The notes: a model not told the origin generated them from the letters alone. A stretch of 64,000 bases of DNA from Paragyromitra xinjiangensis (GCA_038503065.1 JBCAMK010000001.1:3844001-3908000); one strand, 5' to 3'. Positions 46,907-58,800 are shown, counted from the stretch's first letter. Translations and numbers: made by a program.

Positions 46907-48660
46907 CTACGAAAAATCCCTACTCTCAAACCTATCCTTATCAAAAAACCTCGCACCAATAGTGTTCCCATTAAACAGTCTCCCCTCCAACGCATTCACC
47001 GCCTACCCTCATCAGCCCAGCCCTCCATAGAAGAAAGGAACAACTCACCCTCAGCGCACTCAATTGACTCGTAAACATAACAAACACCCTCGTCCTCCCG
47101 GGCTCGCCTCCAGATCCCCAATCCACAACAACCCGTTCAACCATACCGTACTTAACCTGACACTCCTCTCCAATCTCCTGCAACAGCACCGCTTCATCCT
47201 CACCCTCCAGCCCATCCACCATACCGCGTAATACCACCACCTCGCTCATCTTACCGAATTTACCGGTTTCGCCGTCGGTGCGTTTATTCTTGTCGATGAT
47301 TTTGCCGCGACCGGTGGAGTCTTTGGCTTTGGAGGCGACCATGCGGAGGGGCTGGACGATCCCGGTGTTGTCGGCGCCGAGACCGGTGTTGGGTTTCCAC
47401 CCGTATTTGGACATGAGACGGTGAGCGAAGTTGGCTTGGCCGGGGCGGAGGGAGCGTTCTTCTTCGGTTTCTTCGGGGGGGGGGTCTTCGGGGGAGGGGA
47501 GGTCGGAGGGGGGGGGTGCAGAGGGGAGGGTGTAGCGGACTGGGGCCCGGGAGATTGTGGAGGGGGGTGGGGTAGGTTCGATGGGTGGTGGGGGTGGGGG
47601 GTAGAAGGTTGGTGGGGGTGGGGGTTGTGGTGTGGCAGAGGCGTAGCCGGCTTGTCCGATTTGGCTCATTCGGATGCGGCGCGCGTAGGCGTCTTCGCCG
47701 GATGCATCATCGGGGACTTCGACGGTTGGGGCGGGGGGCGGAGGGGGTTGTGCCTCGGCCGGTGGTGGGGGGGCGAAGGAGTATTTTGATGGTGGTGCGA
47801 ATCGGTCTGGTCGAGTTAGTAGATACATAAGAAGGGGGTAGCAGGATGACGAACTAGCATTACCAGCTTTATAACCTTCATCATCCTCACTATCATAACT
47901 ATCATCTCTGCCTCTTCTCCGCCTCTTCCCATAAACCCGTTCCCGCCAATCCTCCATCTCCCGAATCTTCTCATCTCCCTCGCGATACTCCTCATAGCTA
48001 TTAGGTCGACTAGGCTCATATATATCATCCCAATTCGTCGGCGGCGGAGGCGTATCCTTATTCTTCTTCCGACGCTTCTTCCCACCGCGCGCTTGGCTGT
48101 GCTTATTCGACGCATAGAACCCATTCACATCGTCATCGCCATCTCCCGTCCAGTCCTCAAGCGTCGTCTTAACGATCGGTCTCGCAGGTCCAGCCGCAGC
48201 TTCAGTAGCGTTATTCCCAACTGCAGCAGCTGCGGCGGCGCTGGTCGCACCAATGGGCTTCATGTTGATTTTCGGTTTTGTGTTCTTGGTATTTGCCATT
48301 TGAGGTCTTTTCGTGATAGTCGGTTGGAAACGTAGCGCAGCTGTTTGTGGGAGGAGGAAGAAGAAGCGCATAAAACGCGTGAGCATTCAGTCGTTCTCCC
48401 AATAGCTACAGAAAAAAAGAAAAAAAACATTATAAATGTCCGCGGAAAATACCAGCATTGAGCTTTTTCTGGGCGGAAGAAGCGGTGGGCGCGGGGGAGG
48501 ATGAGTCCGCCGCGTCAGGTTTGGAGGTGCTGGGTGTTTCGGTGGAGCCGGAGGGTTTGAACACTATGGGGGCGCGGGAGATGGAGGAGGAGGTGGAGGA
48601 GGGCTCGAGGAGGTTGGCGTAGAGGCCGGACATGCCGGAGCGGGCGGGGGGGTCGGGCAT
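46907..48660 (-). CDS. SPF45: SPF45/RBM17-type splicing factor
   Basis: Family role: spliceosome-associated protein involved in 3' splice-site choice through a G-patch and a UHM-type RRM. Four exons (48453-48660, 47864-48340, 47049-47806, 46907-47002) give 512 aa. Exon 1 has the family's N-terminal box (SGLYANLLEPSS, RAPIVFKP). The first splice (112-nt intron) restores KKLNAAALRFQPTITKRPQ. The middle is low-complexity: a Lys/Arg-rich nuclear-signal-like block (GGKKRRKKNK) and a long Pro-rich region. Then the G-patch RPGQANFAHRLMSKYGWKPN and TGLGADNTGIVQPL, and the UHM RRM from SEVVVLRGMVDG to the last exon's AVNALEGRLFNGNTIGARFF. Intron 2 (57 nt) is a multiple of three without stops, so its retention would add 19 residues. 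Last intron is 46 nt. A downstream ATG at 48386 lies inside intron 1 and is not the start. Confidence 0.92.
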
Positions 48661-49386
48661 GATGTTGTGTTGACGGCTACGGCTGGTATGAGGGGAGCGC
48701 TGATGGGTGGAGATGTTTCTGGTCAGGGACAAGCGAGTGTTTCGACGTTGAATATTGGCGATGTTACCCGGCCAGGGTTGGGGTCGTTACCCGGTCTGAG
48801 ATGGGATTGTCCATTCCAACCAGCTGGTGATGGATGGGACGGGCCAGAGATGAAGAATTGATTTAGTAGCCAGGTCTTTTATCAGGTTATCGGTCTAGAT
48901 TCTTTGACTCTGGGCCATGGAGACTGGTATTTCGACTAGGGGAGATTGGATGCAGTCACATCATCCCAATCTTAAGATTTAAAACGGGTTGATGGGACGT
49001 GAATCAAGCTTGAAGTTAGAATTGTAAATATTGTTTTAAACAGAAGGTGGATAAGGCGTGAGAAGGACTATCAGTGGAGATATAGAAGCAGCGATAAGTA
49101 GCAAATACAGATCTGCAATACATGCAGTAACACAACCCTTTGTGTTCAGTTTCTATATTCACTCGACTGGTATCTCAAGACGGATTATATTACCAATTAG
49201 CATTCACCAATTAGTATCCAATCTCCACCTATCTATCAAACAGCATTCCCTAACAGCACACTATCCTAGCACCCCGCGTCCCCCACTCTTGCCTATCCTT
49301 GCCTACCAATCCCATCAATACCCATCAATACCCACCAGTACCCACCCCATTTACCTCGGAACAGCCTGCAAGCCCAACCCCTCAAA
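48661..49386. other. Divergent promoter region, SPF45 / YCII gene
   Basis: 726 bases between the two divergent start codons. Contains an unsupported frame at 48667-48861. Shared promoter function is inferred from layout. Confidence 0.45.
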
Positions 49387-49977
49387 ATGCTAATAAAACC
49401 CCACCACCTCCGCCTCCCCCGCCTCCTCCGCATCCCCGCCATCAAATCCACAATGACGACCACCGCCCCCCAAAAACACGACTGGCTCTGCATCATGCCC
49501 GACAAACCCGACGCCCTCGAACGTCGACTCAAAGCCCGCCCGTAAGCCTCCTTCTCCCCACCTCCAACTATCCTAACCCCCACAGCCACCACTTCGAGAA
49601 CCTCAAACCCCTCATCGAATCCAAATTCATAAACTTCGGAGGTACGTCCCCAACTACCTCGCTTAACACACTCTTACCCCCACAGGCGCATACCTCGACG
49701 AACCCCCCGAAGACGGGAAGCAGCTCACGTTCAGAGGGAGCGTACTCACCTGTGTTGCGGAGAGTAAAGAAGAGGTCGTAAAGGTGTTGAAGCAGGATCC
49801 ATATACCCTCGGCGACGTGTGGGATTGGGAGAAAGTACGCATCCCCTTCTCCCCCACCGGTATAAAGCTAACAACCCACAGGTCCAGATCTACCCAGTAA
49901 GTCCACGCTACACCACCCCAGATGAAGCTAACAGGTGACAGCTCAAGGTGGCTCTTAGAACCGCGTTGGAGAATTAG
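49387..49977 (+). CDS. YCII-related domain protein, probably mitochondrial
   Basis: Small YciI-like alpha/beta (ferredoxin-like) protein; fungal members have no firm biochemical role. Five exons (49387-49541, 49586-49641, 49686-49834, 49882-49896, 49942-49977) give 136 aa. The core reads HDWLCIMPDKPDALERRLKA, PHHFENLKPLIESKFINFGG, LTFRGSVLTCVAESKEEVVK, VLKQDPYTLGDVWDWEKVQI and YPLKVALRTALEN, with the conserved HF, GG and DPY..GDVW positions. The ATG at 49387 adds 22 residues rich in Arg, Leu and Pro without acidic residues, a plausible mitochondrial presequence; the ATG at 49453 would give a cytosolic form. Introns are all 44-47 nt, and exon 4 is only 15 nt (VQIYP). Intron 4 also has an earlier CAG in its last bases. 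Confidence 0.88.
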
Positions 49978-51055
49978 ATACTGGTGGGGTGGGAGTTGCC
50001 GGTTCCTATGTGAGACTTTGTGATATATTACGAACGAGGAAGTTATCCCCGGATTGAACATCTCGGTCATGCCAAGGATCACCTTACCCCCCATGGTTCT
50101 ATATTTCCGCTTCTCCGCGGCTGGACGAGTGATGGGGTATGGTCGGTCTTCCCCGTGGACGCGAGAGGGTGTTGTAGCAATCGCGTTCGTGGTGGGGTGA
50201 TTGTTGGATACAAAAAACTTTGAGTTAAAAATACCTTATGTCATAGATATCTCCACTTATCGTATGAATAATCGATCAATCGAGTTTATCCTCGTATCAT
50301 AAACCCCTAACCCTGGGATATCCCGAGGTCTAGACCCATCCTATCTCCCCATCCTGACTGTTATGCGGGGTATGTCATCTTGTCGATCCGAAGACACGAA
50401 CCACCCTATAGCAAACACGTAGTAGTAGACCGTGCGCTGACACCCGACCTAGACCCGTTATACACCCCACTCACCATTCACACCCTATCACTCGCTAGAA
50501 TCCAGAACTTGCTAAACAGTGCTCGGTACTCCGGGACCTAGATATTACTGGGCTGGGACGTAGCGCATAGTAGGGCTAGAATACGTGACGGACGTGACGA
50601 ACGGGGAACTCTGTGGATGTTGGTTGGACCGGAATTCCGCGTTGACGGAAGTCCGTGGGTGCTGCATGAGCGGTTGGGATAGTCTTGGCCGCTTATGCTA
50701 GAGGGTAGTTGGCTGTGGGGGTCTGTTGGATATGGCATGGATGAATGCGTGGGTTGTATTTCTGTGGGATCTTTTTATGAGGTGCGTGGGATGTCGATGT
50801 CGATGTGTCATGGAGTATCACTCGTAGGCTATACAATCACTTCACAGTATATCACTCGCTTGATCATCACCAGCTATTCTTGCAAATATATTCCAGATAC
50901 TTTTAGCCACGAAAACATCCACCCAACCTATAAGAAAAATCATCAAACATAACAAAAGAAACCCCAAATTACCATCAATCTACCATCACACAACAAAAAA
51001 AAGCCAAAGCTAAATGAGCGACACCTCACGAAAAAAAAACCTCACTATCTACCAA
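49978..51055. other. Convergent intergenic region, YCII / annexin
   Basis: About 1.1 kb between two stop codons. Frames at 50020-50223, 50538-50738 and 50695-50952 have no motif. The last 200 bases are A-rich. No gene is supported. Confidence 0.45.
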
Positions 51056-52440
51056 CTACGCACACAACGCAACCATCATCCTCCCATAATCCCCACTCGT
51101 CTCCCCCTTCACCCTCTGCTGAAGATCCTTCCCATACTCCGCCTTATACGCAGCCTTGACCTGATCAAAATGCGCGCGATTCCACCTAACCCTCACCAGC
51201 CTCGAAATCAACAAATCATCGCGGGTTCCAAGCCCCTTCATACTATCCTCCAACAGCTTCGCATCCCTCAACGGCTTATTCAACGCACCGTCGATAATAT
51301 ACAGTAACGCATCATGCATATGGCCCGAGAACTCCCTCCGGATCATCTTCTTGACATCCATCCCATGCTGTCTCAGATACTCCGCCGCAATAGCCCTCAG
51401 ATACGCATCGCTCGAGCGCGTGAACATCGAGCAAACCGCAAGCTCATCGGTGCCAATACGGCCCATGGTCGCTTTATACAGGTCCGCAACATCCTTCATG
51501 ACCGCCTGGGGGTTCACCGGAACCCAATCATCCATTTTAGTCCCCGCCAGAGCCATCATGAATAGTTTCTCCGTCTTCATGCTGAGGTCGCCGCGGACTG
51601 CTTTTTCGAGGGTTTCGCGGTATCGTGTTGGGTATATTACTTTCATCGTGTTGATGTCGGAGTTGGATTTCCCCATGATGCATTCGGTGAGCATGGCTTC
51701 GTTGGTGCCGAGACCAGCGATCGACATGTGTGCGAAGAAGACCTCGGATTCGACGGGACCGTAGGCGACGGCTTTGAGGGATGTGCGGAAGTTGCCCGAT
51801 GTGTCTTTGTCGAGGGTCGTGATTAGGTCGCGTTTGGTGCGGGCGGCGTATTGCGTGCGTATTGCGTCGATGTGTGCGCCATCGCGGTTGGCGAGGACGG
51901 AGATGAGGGCGCGTTCGTCGGTGCCGAAGCCTTTGCAGGCTTTGTGGATGATGTCGATGTCGGCGGTGGCGATGATGGGGGGGGCGATGGGGGGGGAGGT
52001 GTGGTAGATTGGGGGTGGGGGTTGGGAGTGGGGTTGTGGGGGACCGGGGTTGAGGTAGGAGGCTTGTTGGGCGTAGGGTTGGGGGGTGGGTGGTAGGAGG
52101 CGGCGTTGTGGTCGCGGGTTTGTTGGGGTGGGGGGTAGCCTTGGGGTGGGTAGGGTTGCGGCGGGTATTGTTGGGGTGGTGGGTATTGTTGTGGAGGGTA
52201 GCCCTGCGGGGGGTATTGCTGTGGAGGCGGGTAGCCTTGTTGTGGAGGGGGATAGCCCTGTTGCGGAGGCGGGTAACCTTGCTGGGGCGGGTATTGTTGC
52301 GGGGGGTATTGCTGTGGAGGATACCCGGCGGGGGGATAGGGGGCGGGGACGCCGTAGGGGGCGGGGTAGCCCTGCTGGGGAGGGGGATACCCGGCGGGGG
52401 GAGGCTGGTAAGCGAAGTTCTGGTCTTGCTGGTAGGACAT
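51056..52440 (-). CDS. Annexin with GYPPQQ-repeat N terminus; one-base frameshift
   Basis: Calcium-dependent phospholipid-binding protein. ATG at 52440 (MSYQQDQNFAYQPPPAGYPP). About 110 residues of GYPPPQQ/YPPQ repeats follow, like the N terminus of annexin A7 (synexin) and Dictyostelium annexin. The core is a four-repeat annexin fold: HKACKGFGTDERALISVLAN, AGLGTNEAMLTECIMGKS, GRIGTDELAVCSMFTRSSDA and KGLGTRDDLLISRLVRVRWN, each with a G-x-GT calcium loop. The tail frame and the core frame do not match: a single base is missing in a C run on the sense strand at about 52079-52090. Adding one C would join ..AASYHPPP to QPYAQQASYLNPG, giving 461 aa in one uninterrupted exon. As written, translation would stop after about 205 residues. 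It is a real mutation or a homopolymer sequencing error. Confidence 0.88.
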
Positions 52441-53396
52441 TTGGCGATTACTTGGCTGCAGCGGGTGGGGTTTCTCAGTCAATGTAGCGGATTCAGGAAC
52501 TCAGGGATGAGCTGGAGATGGGCGATGAGGTTTCTCTCGCAGATAAGATCCTCAAGATAAGAGGGCGAGCTGTCTATTTTTGAATATGAGTTTGATCCAG
52601 CACCCCGGTCTGCGGGATTATTTCCAAGGACGTGAATATGTCTGTCGAGACTCCTGTAGTTATAGCTTATGAGCAGGGCAAAGGAGGTATTGTACGGCGG
52701 GGGGCAACATGTGTCATCCCCAAGCAAGATAGGTGGATTGCTATCCGGCCCCTGAGGCTGTGCTCAGCTCAGCCTCCCACTCTGCCTGCCTGTCTGCCCG
52801 TTCTTATGATCACTGCGGCGTCAGTACTCCGTCTCCCGCACGCTCTGTTCACAACAGCCCTGTCAGGTGATTGATCATCATCAATAATCCTCTGTCCGCT
52901 CGGTTCCAGGACTGTGGGATCTCCGGTAGCTTAGCTTATCCTCCCAGCGAGGCTAGCCAGCCAGGCACACTCGAGTGTCTCCCGCGGCAGAGTTCAACAC
53001 GTACGTCCTCTACACGAGGTACAAATTGGCCTCTTAAGCAGTCAGGAAAGCACCCGTACTCGGTACTCGGTACTCGGTACTCACTCTCGGGTCCTGTTCT
53101 ATCCGTAATTCTACTCGAAACGTTTCTCTAACCACTCTGGACCAGACCAGACCAGACCACACTCTACTCTACACTATCTAACCACCCCCCTCCCCCCCGC
53201 CAAGGCCATCTTCATGCAGGACGCCTCATCCCCCCTCACACCCCCCAGACTTCAAAATGAATAGCTATTATAGCTATGCCTCGATCGACTGATCGCTTGA
53301 CACTTCCCCCTCCAGCAAACTTCAACTCGCATCGCTTCTGGGGAGAGGGGGATCTTATGCATGAGCAGGGAAACCTTCTTTTTCCCATGCCTCCAA
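52441..53396. other. Annexin promoter region
   Basis: Includes a 7-base tandem repeat at 53056-53082, CCAGA repeats at about 53145-53158 and a C-rich run at about 53186-53199. No gene is supported. Confidence 0.4.
53056..53082 (+). repeat. (GTACTCG)4 tandem repeat
   Basis: Almost four perfect units of GTACTCG in non-coding sequence upstream of the annexin gene. Confidence 0.85.
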
Positions 53397-53918
53397 CTAG
53401 ATAGCAGGAAGGCATAAAAGTCCTCCATGTGCGACGACGCAGGTCTCAAAAGCCTGCCTTCCTGCTCGTTTTCCCCTCGCTTGCTTTTTCTTGTATTTCC
53501 TCGCTAACTCCATGTTGGGGGTTGGTAAGACAAAGGGCACGACATCTCTTTTCTCTTCAGTCTTGCTCGTCCGCTGTCTTAAACCTGCCGGAAGGTAAAC
53601 CCCCAGTTTTGAATCCAATTCTGCGAAATCTGGTTCGCTTCTTTTTCCTCCGGTTGTGTTGTTGCTGCTGCAAAGTCGGGCTATTCCTGATCCTGGTAAT
53701 CGCAACGGTGGACGAATCCCTGGACGCGTTTTAACGCATGCATCCCTGGCTGCTGGTGGTGAGTAAAGTTCGGGGACTCTCGCAGCTGGCAGGTTTTCCT
53801 CACGGACACAACCTCGAGAATATACAATACCGTACTTGACTTGTTCAACGGTGAGACCTCCTCTGGTGGTTTCTTTTGCTTTTTTGATCCCATCAGGAAA
53901 GGTCCGCGGCCCTGTCAT
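53397..53918 (-). CDS. Uncertain open reading frame, 173 codons
   Basis: A single open frame starts with an ATG at 53918 (MTGPRTFPDGIKKAKETTRG) and ends at 53397. The first 35 residues look protein-like; the rest is mixed and may include an intron or be chance. No domain is recognised. It would be divergent from the F-box gene. Confidence 0.22.
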   Translation of the reverse strand: MTGPRTFPDGIKKAKETTRGGLTVEQVKYGIVYSRGCVREENLPAARVPELYSPPAARDACVKTRPGIRPPLRLPGSGIARLCSSNNTTGGKRSEPDFAELDSKLGVYLPAGLRQRTSKTEEKRDVVPFVLPTPNMELARKYKKKQARGKRAGRQAFETCVVAHGGLLCLPAI

Positions 53919-54259
53919 CTTCCCTCATCACAAAAGGAAATAAAAAAAGACAGATAAGAAAAAGAAAAGAAAAATAGACACAGAAGGGAGATTTCCGCTG
54001 TCTCTAGGACGAGAGGGATCAACCCATTTATTTGGGGGGAATGTGGTCTAGACTACACGGTTTTACTACCTAGTCCTCTTTACTACCCCCATCGCGAACA
54101 GTGTGAACGAGTAGTTTCTCGCCTTTTCTTATGGTCCCTTTATACTTTACTCTCCCGCTTCCCGTTTTCACCTCCCCCAGATCTTTTTCAACCCCCCACC
54201 TCCTTCTCTCCCCTCCAATCACCCGTTCACACACCCTTCTCTGATAAATAGTCAAGACG
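53919..54259. other. Promoter region of the F-box-like gene
   Basis: Contains an A/G-rich block (53938-53998) and then a C/T-rich stretch (54140-54240) just before the ATG at 54260, typical of fungal promoters. Confidence 0.4.
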
Positions 54260-55840
54260 ATGTCCGATCTATATCCCACAGATTCCGATATCCTCTCCAC
54301 CTTCTCAAATAGTACTCCCGCTATCCCCGTTCAAACGATCACCGCACCACCTCACCCTCGAGGCAATTCGAGGAAGATTAGTGAAGACGCATCTACCATG
54401 TCGAATAAACTATCGCTAGAGAATCTACCACTTGAAGGTAAGAGAGGGTGAAGAAGAGAAAGTCTTGCCATGTTTCTATTATTTCTACCCAAGTCTTCAA
54501 TTCCCGTGTTTGTCCCTATTCAGCCTACTTCGGTTCTGCAGGCCACTGCTCCGCTGGATGAATACAATTGCCTCCCTCCCACCGGAGTTAAAGGATGGGG
54601 GATCCGCCTCACAAGCGAACCCGCGTACCACCAGGACCCCCGGACCACCATTCTCCGAAAAAGAACCCCACCACTAACAAACCCATAGTAATCCACCAAA
54701 TCTTCGCCCTCCTCCCACCAACAACCCTCACCGCCCTCCGCCTCACATCAACATCCCTCCGATCCTCCGCAACATCAAACTCCCACTGGCGAGCCCACTT
54801 CCAAGCTTTACTCCCCCACCACTTAGCACTCCTCGACGTCGCCGCAATCCCTACGACATCGTGGTCATTCTACCTCGTCCCCGATGGCTGGTTCCGCGCA
54901 TACACGACGATAATACGGACCGCGCGATGCGAGTGGTTAGGGTCGGAGGAACAGCTGATGGGGAGTAAGTGGACGGTGTCGTTTAAGGCGTTTCTGAAGG
55001 AGGGAGGAGCCCGCGGGGGTGCTGGAGAGCTCTGGCATGCGTTGGTTGAGATGAGGGAGGATTTGACATGTCATTCGGTGGAGGGACTACCGTTAAATAG
55101 TAGTAGGTGGTATGTGGATGGGAGGCCGAGTGCTAGATGTAGGTGGTCATTTTAGTTCTTGGTTTGGATCATGGCTGATGTGAAGGTAGTTCCTGGGTAC
55201 CCGCCGAATGTGCCATCGCGGGATCCGTATACGTGGTGTCGTGTCATGCAGCATATTTCGGTGTTGATGGTGACGGATGCGCCGGAGTTTTTGAAGACGC
55301 TGATAGCGTTGAATAGTACGGTGTTGGAAGAGGCGGCGGTGGGACGGGAGGAAGTGCGGGAGAAGTGGGAGCTGGAGCTTCAGGTTGAGGTTGAAGCGGT
55401 GCTGGAGCGCCGGGAAAGTGGTTTCTGTGAGAGGATGAAGAAGCTGCATGTGGAGAGGGCTGGAGCGATAGAGAGGCGGTATGGCGTGGGGGAGTCGTCG
55501 GAGGTTGGTGGTGGGGTCGGAAGTGGGGGTGGGGTCGATGAGGTAGGTGGGTTAACCGCTTTTTTTTTTAATTCGTTTTCTGAGGTCTGGGTGTGAGTGG
55601 TTGTTGATTGGGTTGTAGGAAAGCGATTGGAGCCATGATGGGGAGAGTGATGATGATGGGGAGTTGAGTGATGGTGAGTATAATTATAGCCTAGACGGGT
55701 GTCTACTGTATCAGCAGATTCGGGAGCAACATCAAGCGCAGAATTCGGGGCTTTCTGATGCGGCGTCGCCGGGGTGTTCTAAGGAGTTGGAGGAGTTAGA
55801 GATATCGGAGGAGACGGTGGAAGAGTCCCAGGGGTCATGA
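54260..55840 (+). CDS. F-box-like protein with one in-frame stop
   Basis: Exon 1 (54260-54437) ends in LSLENLPLE. A 251-nt intron ends in CTAACAAACCCATAG, and exon 2 (from 54689) continues VIHQIFALLPPTTLTALRLT, then TSLRSSATSNSHWR, forming an F-box (the Skp1-binding motif of SCF ubiquitin ligases). The rest has WSFYLVPDGWFRAY, YVDGRPSARCRW, and after a TAG at 55153-55155 the same frame goes on coherently (KVVPGYPPNVPSRDPYTW, then a charged helical part). Exon 2 ends at 55542, and exon 3 (55619-55840) is acidic and ends in EESQGS. Without the stop the protein would have 417 residues; with it, 214. CAG to TAG would explain it, but that is inference. Exon 2 changes from C-rich to G-rich near 54900. 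Confidence 0.68.
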
Positions 55841-58800
55841 CTGGGTGGATTCTTCGCTGCATCATTGTTGGAGTATATACATCTACGTCTTTATGACGTC
55901 TTTTTTTTACTTTCCTTTCTTTCTATCTCCCCCTTCTTTGATATATATTTTTATTGTTATTTTTTTAAAACCTTCTTGGCGGAGTAAAGGGGGCTGTAAA
56001 ATTTTTTATTTGGATATGATATTATGATGACATGGGGTTTGGTGCAGCGAGGAGTTTTTTTTTATTACTATTCTTTTGGTGTTTTTGGTGAGGGGTGGTT
56101 TTTACTGTACCTTATTGTTCAATATCATAACTCTACCAATATAGTACGATACGATGCGATACGATATAATGATAACGGAACTTCCCATGGGAATGATCAA
56201 TTGAGGCTTTTCCGGATCGACACGCACGGCAAATATTGACTATCTTATTTCAGCCCCCAAACGGAACCGTGGGTTGGATCATCAGTGCGTTTGGGTGATT
56301 TTCCGCGTGAGCAAGTGTTGAGGAGATGTCGTGCACTGGTGTCGCGCGCGTATTACTAGGTTATCTTGGATGATATGCACTTTATCGGGTTGTGGGCGAA
56401 TCAGCGCTGGATGGCGGTATGCGGGGTAGTGGGTATGCGGGGGGAAAAGGAAAATGGTTGGTTGGATGGATGGATAAAGCTTAAGTTGAGGATTGTCATG
56501 GGGACGTGTGAGATGGGCGGTTGTATCGAGGTGAGACGGGCAGGATTGTTGTTGGTACGGCGCTTCTGGGTCGGTTTTGGTTTTGGGGAATTTGTTATTC
56601 AGGATCGGAGGGGGAGGGAGGGGTTTGTAAGCCGAGGCGCTGAGGGAAGTCTCGTGGTGGTGTTTTTTTTCCTTCAGCCTTGCTGCAGCTCCGTGTTACC
56701 GCTTTATTGCGGGCGGCAGGCGGGGGATTGGGGGCGGTTGCGGGTGAGGGATGGAGGTGATGGGTTACCTGTTGTATGCATGCGATGCGAGCTGCGGTGT
56801 AGCAGATGCGTTCACCACGTGCGTGCGCTTTTTGATGCGTGAAACTTTATTTGAAGGGTTAGGGGTGGAGGATGGGCAGGGTTTGATGAGGCTTGGCGGG
56901 TTGAGGTTGCTCGCTGTTATCGCCACCACAGCCACTGCGTGTTGTGGCGGCGGGTTTGATGGCTGGGTTGGTGACGATTCGCCTGCGACTGGTGTGGTGC
57001 CTTATAATACTGGTGGTTTTAGGCTTACGGTTTTGAAGAGGTGTTGTGTCTTCAGTGGGGCGGGGGTTGTAGGAGTGCTTTTACGATATAGGCTTCAGGC
57101 ACACTGACGGACTGACGGACTGGCTGTTAGGCTTAAGATCACTTGGTTTGAGTTTTGTGTTTGTGAGTTTGCGATGTCAGGTTTACTCGATAATTACAGT
57201 ATTCATGGGATATCGCACTATGACACATTTCCTCAGGGCTGTGAGGCTATTTTTGCCTTACTGGTTTCTCGGCCGGTAGAAGTGGTATGTCCGCGTGGAT
57301 TTGGGATCATAATCTCGGGATACGTTCGCGTGAGACTTTATTAATACGGGGGGGCTCGGGGTTTGCTCGGAGATATAGACGGTTACATTCTTTATATATC
57401 GCCGGGGCTTAGGTCAGGCTCTGGAAAAGTGACTGTAGGTAGTAATTTGTGTACGTTACTACGGTCCACGTTATGGGGTGTTACTTTGTGCTTATGCTGA
57501 GCCACTGTCACTCTTTGGATCATTGGCACTTGAGCCCTATAGGCTGTTGTCCTATTTCGGTAGGCTGTGAAGTGACGTCTTTTTCGTTCGTGAAAGAGCC
57601 TCTGCCTAACTACATACGGTGGGCAAAAATGATGGTGAGTATATGAGTGTCATTTGATAGCTCGACTGTGGCTCTGGGTGATACTATTGGTTGTATTGTG
57701 GGAAATATGCTGTCATCGCTTATAGTCACTAATGATTTGATTAATGTGTCTCGTATGAGAAAGCTTGAAATCACCTCGCAAAAGGTTTTGAGTGCGGTAT
57801 TCAGTGGATTTCTTGTAAAGTGCGTTCGTATCTCTCCACCTGCGGCTATCTACGAACAGAAGACTTCATACGGAGGTTGTTTCGGTATTTTGGAAATAAA
57901 GGGCTCCCTCCTCCCGGGATTTGACCGATACCAATAGTCCCTGTGAAGCCCCCTTGTAGGATTCGTCCCTTTCTAACTTCTATAGGACACTCGAAACGAG
58001 GGGCTTTTTAATGAGACCGCACCCGTAAGATTCTACACGAATTCGCATATTTTGTCACTAGTTCTCGGCTCAAGTGAAGGTCCTTGTTTGCGGATTATTT
58101 TGGGAAGTGCTACCGAGCGGAATATGGTGATTCAGTCCAAGATATCTGTACTAGGGTGACTGACTCAGCTGCGAAGTAGATGTGGAAATTACATGTATTG
58201 CCCATTGGTAGGTATTTGTGAGGGTACATGGGTGTAAGTAGATTGGGTAGATCAAGTGAGATGTGGGTAGCGGATGTCTGATATTTGAATGTCCCCGCCG
58301 CGTGTGGATGCGTCTGGCTGGTAATTAATCCTAAAGCGGTGAAGTAGTCAATAGGCTTAGATCCGTTCTGTCAAGAATGCCTTGAGAAGCCTGAAGTAGT
58401 ATAAAGTATCCTCGGGGCAAAATGAAACCTTCCAACGGGGAAATACTAGCTATACTTACATTCTCATATGCAATAGAACTTGATTCTAGGCTTGCGGGAT
58501 TTGTGAACACGCACTAACCCAGCTAAGAGTACTGCTATCGGGAGAGGTAAGTGGGCACCCGAGTAGCTCAATTATATCTGAGTAACTTTGGCTACTCATT
58601 TGCCTGGCTAATCGGGCGGTTTAAAAACCTCTAAACGGCTTGTGTCGAATTCCTGGTGGTAGTTCGCCGCCGTGTGCGAATTTTTCCGAGGGTAAGCTTC
58701 GGTACTGCTTTAGTGTTACGATGACGAGTGATCAACGGTGACACTGAATTCTGCCCAGCTGAATAGATGATATTGATAGTTGATGCCAAAAGGCTGCTAG

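Noticed and set aside
47421..47830. Gly/Trp-rich plus-strand frames
   Set aside because: Antisense of the SPF45 Pro-rich exon.
52086..52560. Val/Gly-rich plus-strand frames
   Set aside because: Antisense shadow of the annexin GYPPQQ repeat.
54470..54688. 72-codon frame between the two F-box exons as a coding exon
   Set aside because: Direct splicing from 54437 to 54689 joins the F-box halves exactly, with a canonical branch site; including this frame breaks the domain.
56366..57107. 158- and 118-codon plus-strand frames
   Set aside because: G-rich strand avoids stops; no motif or splice context.
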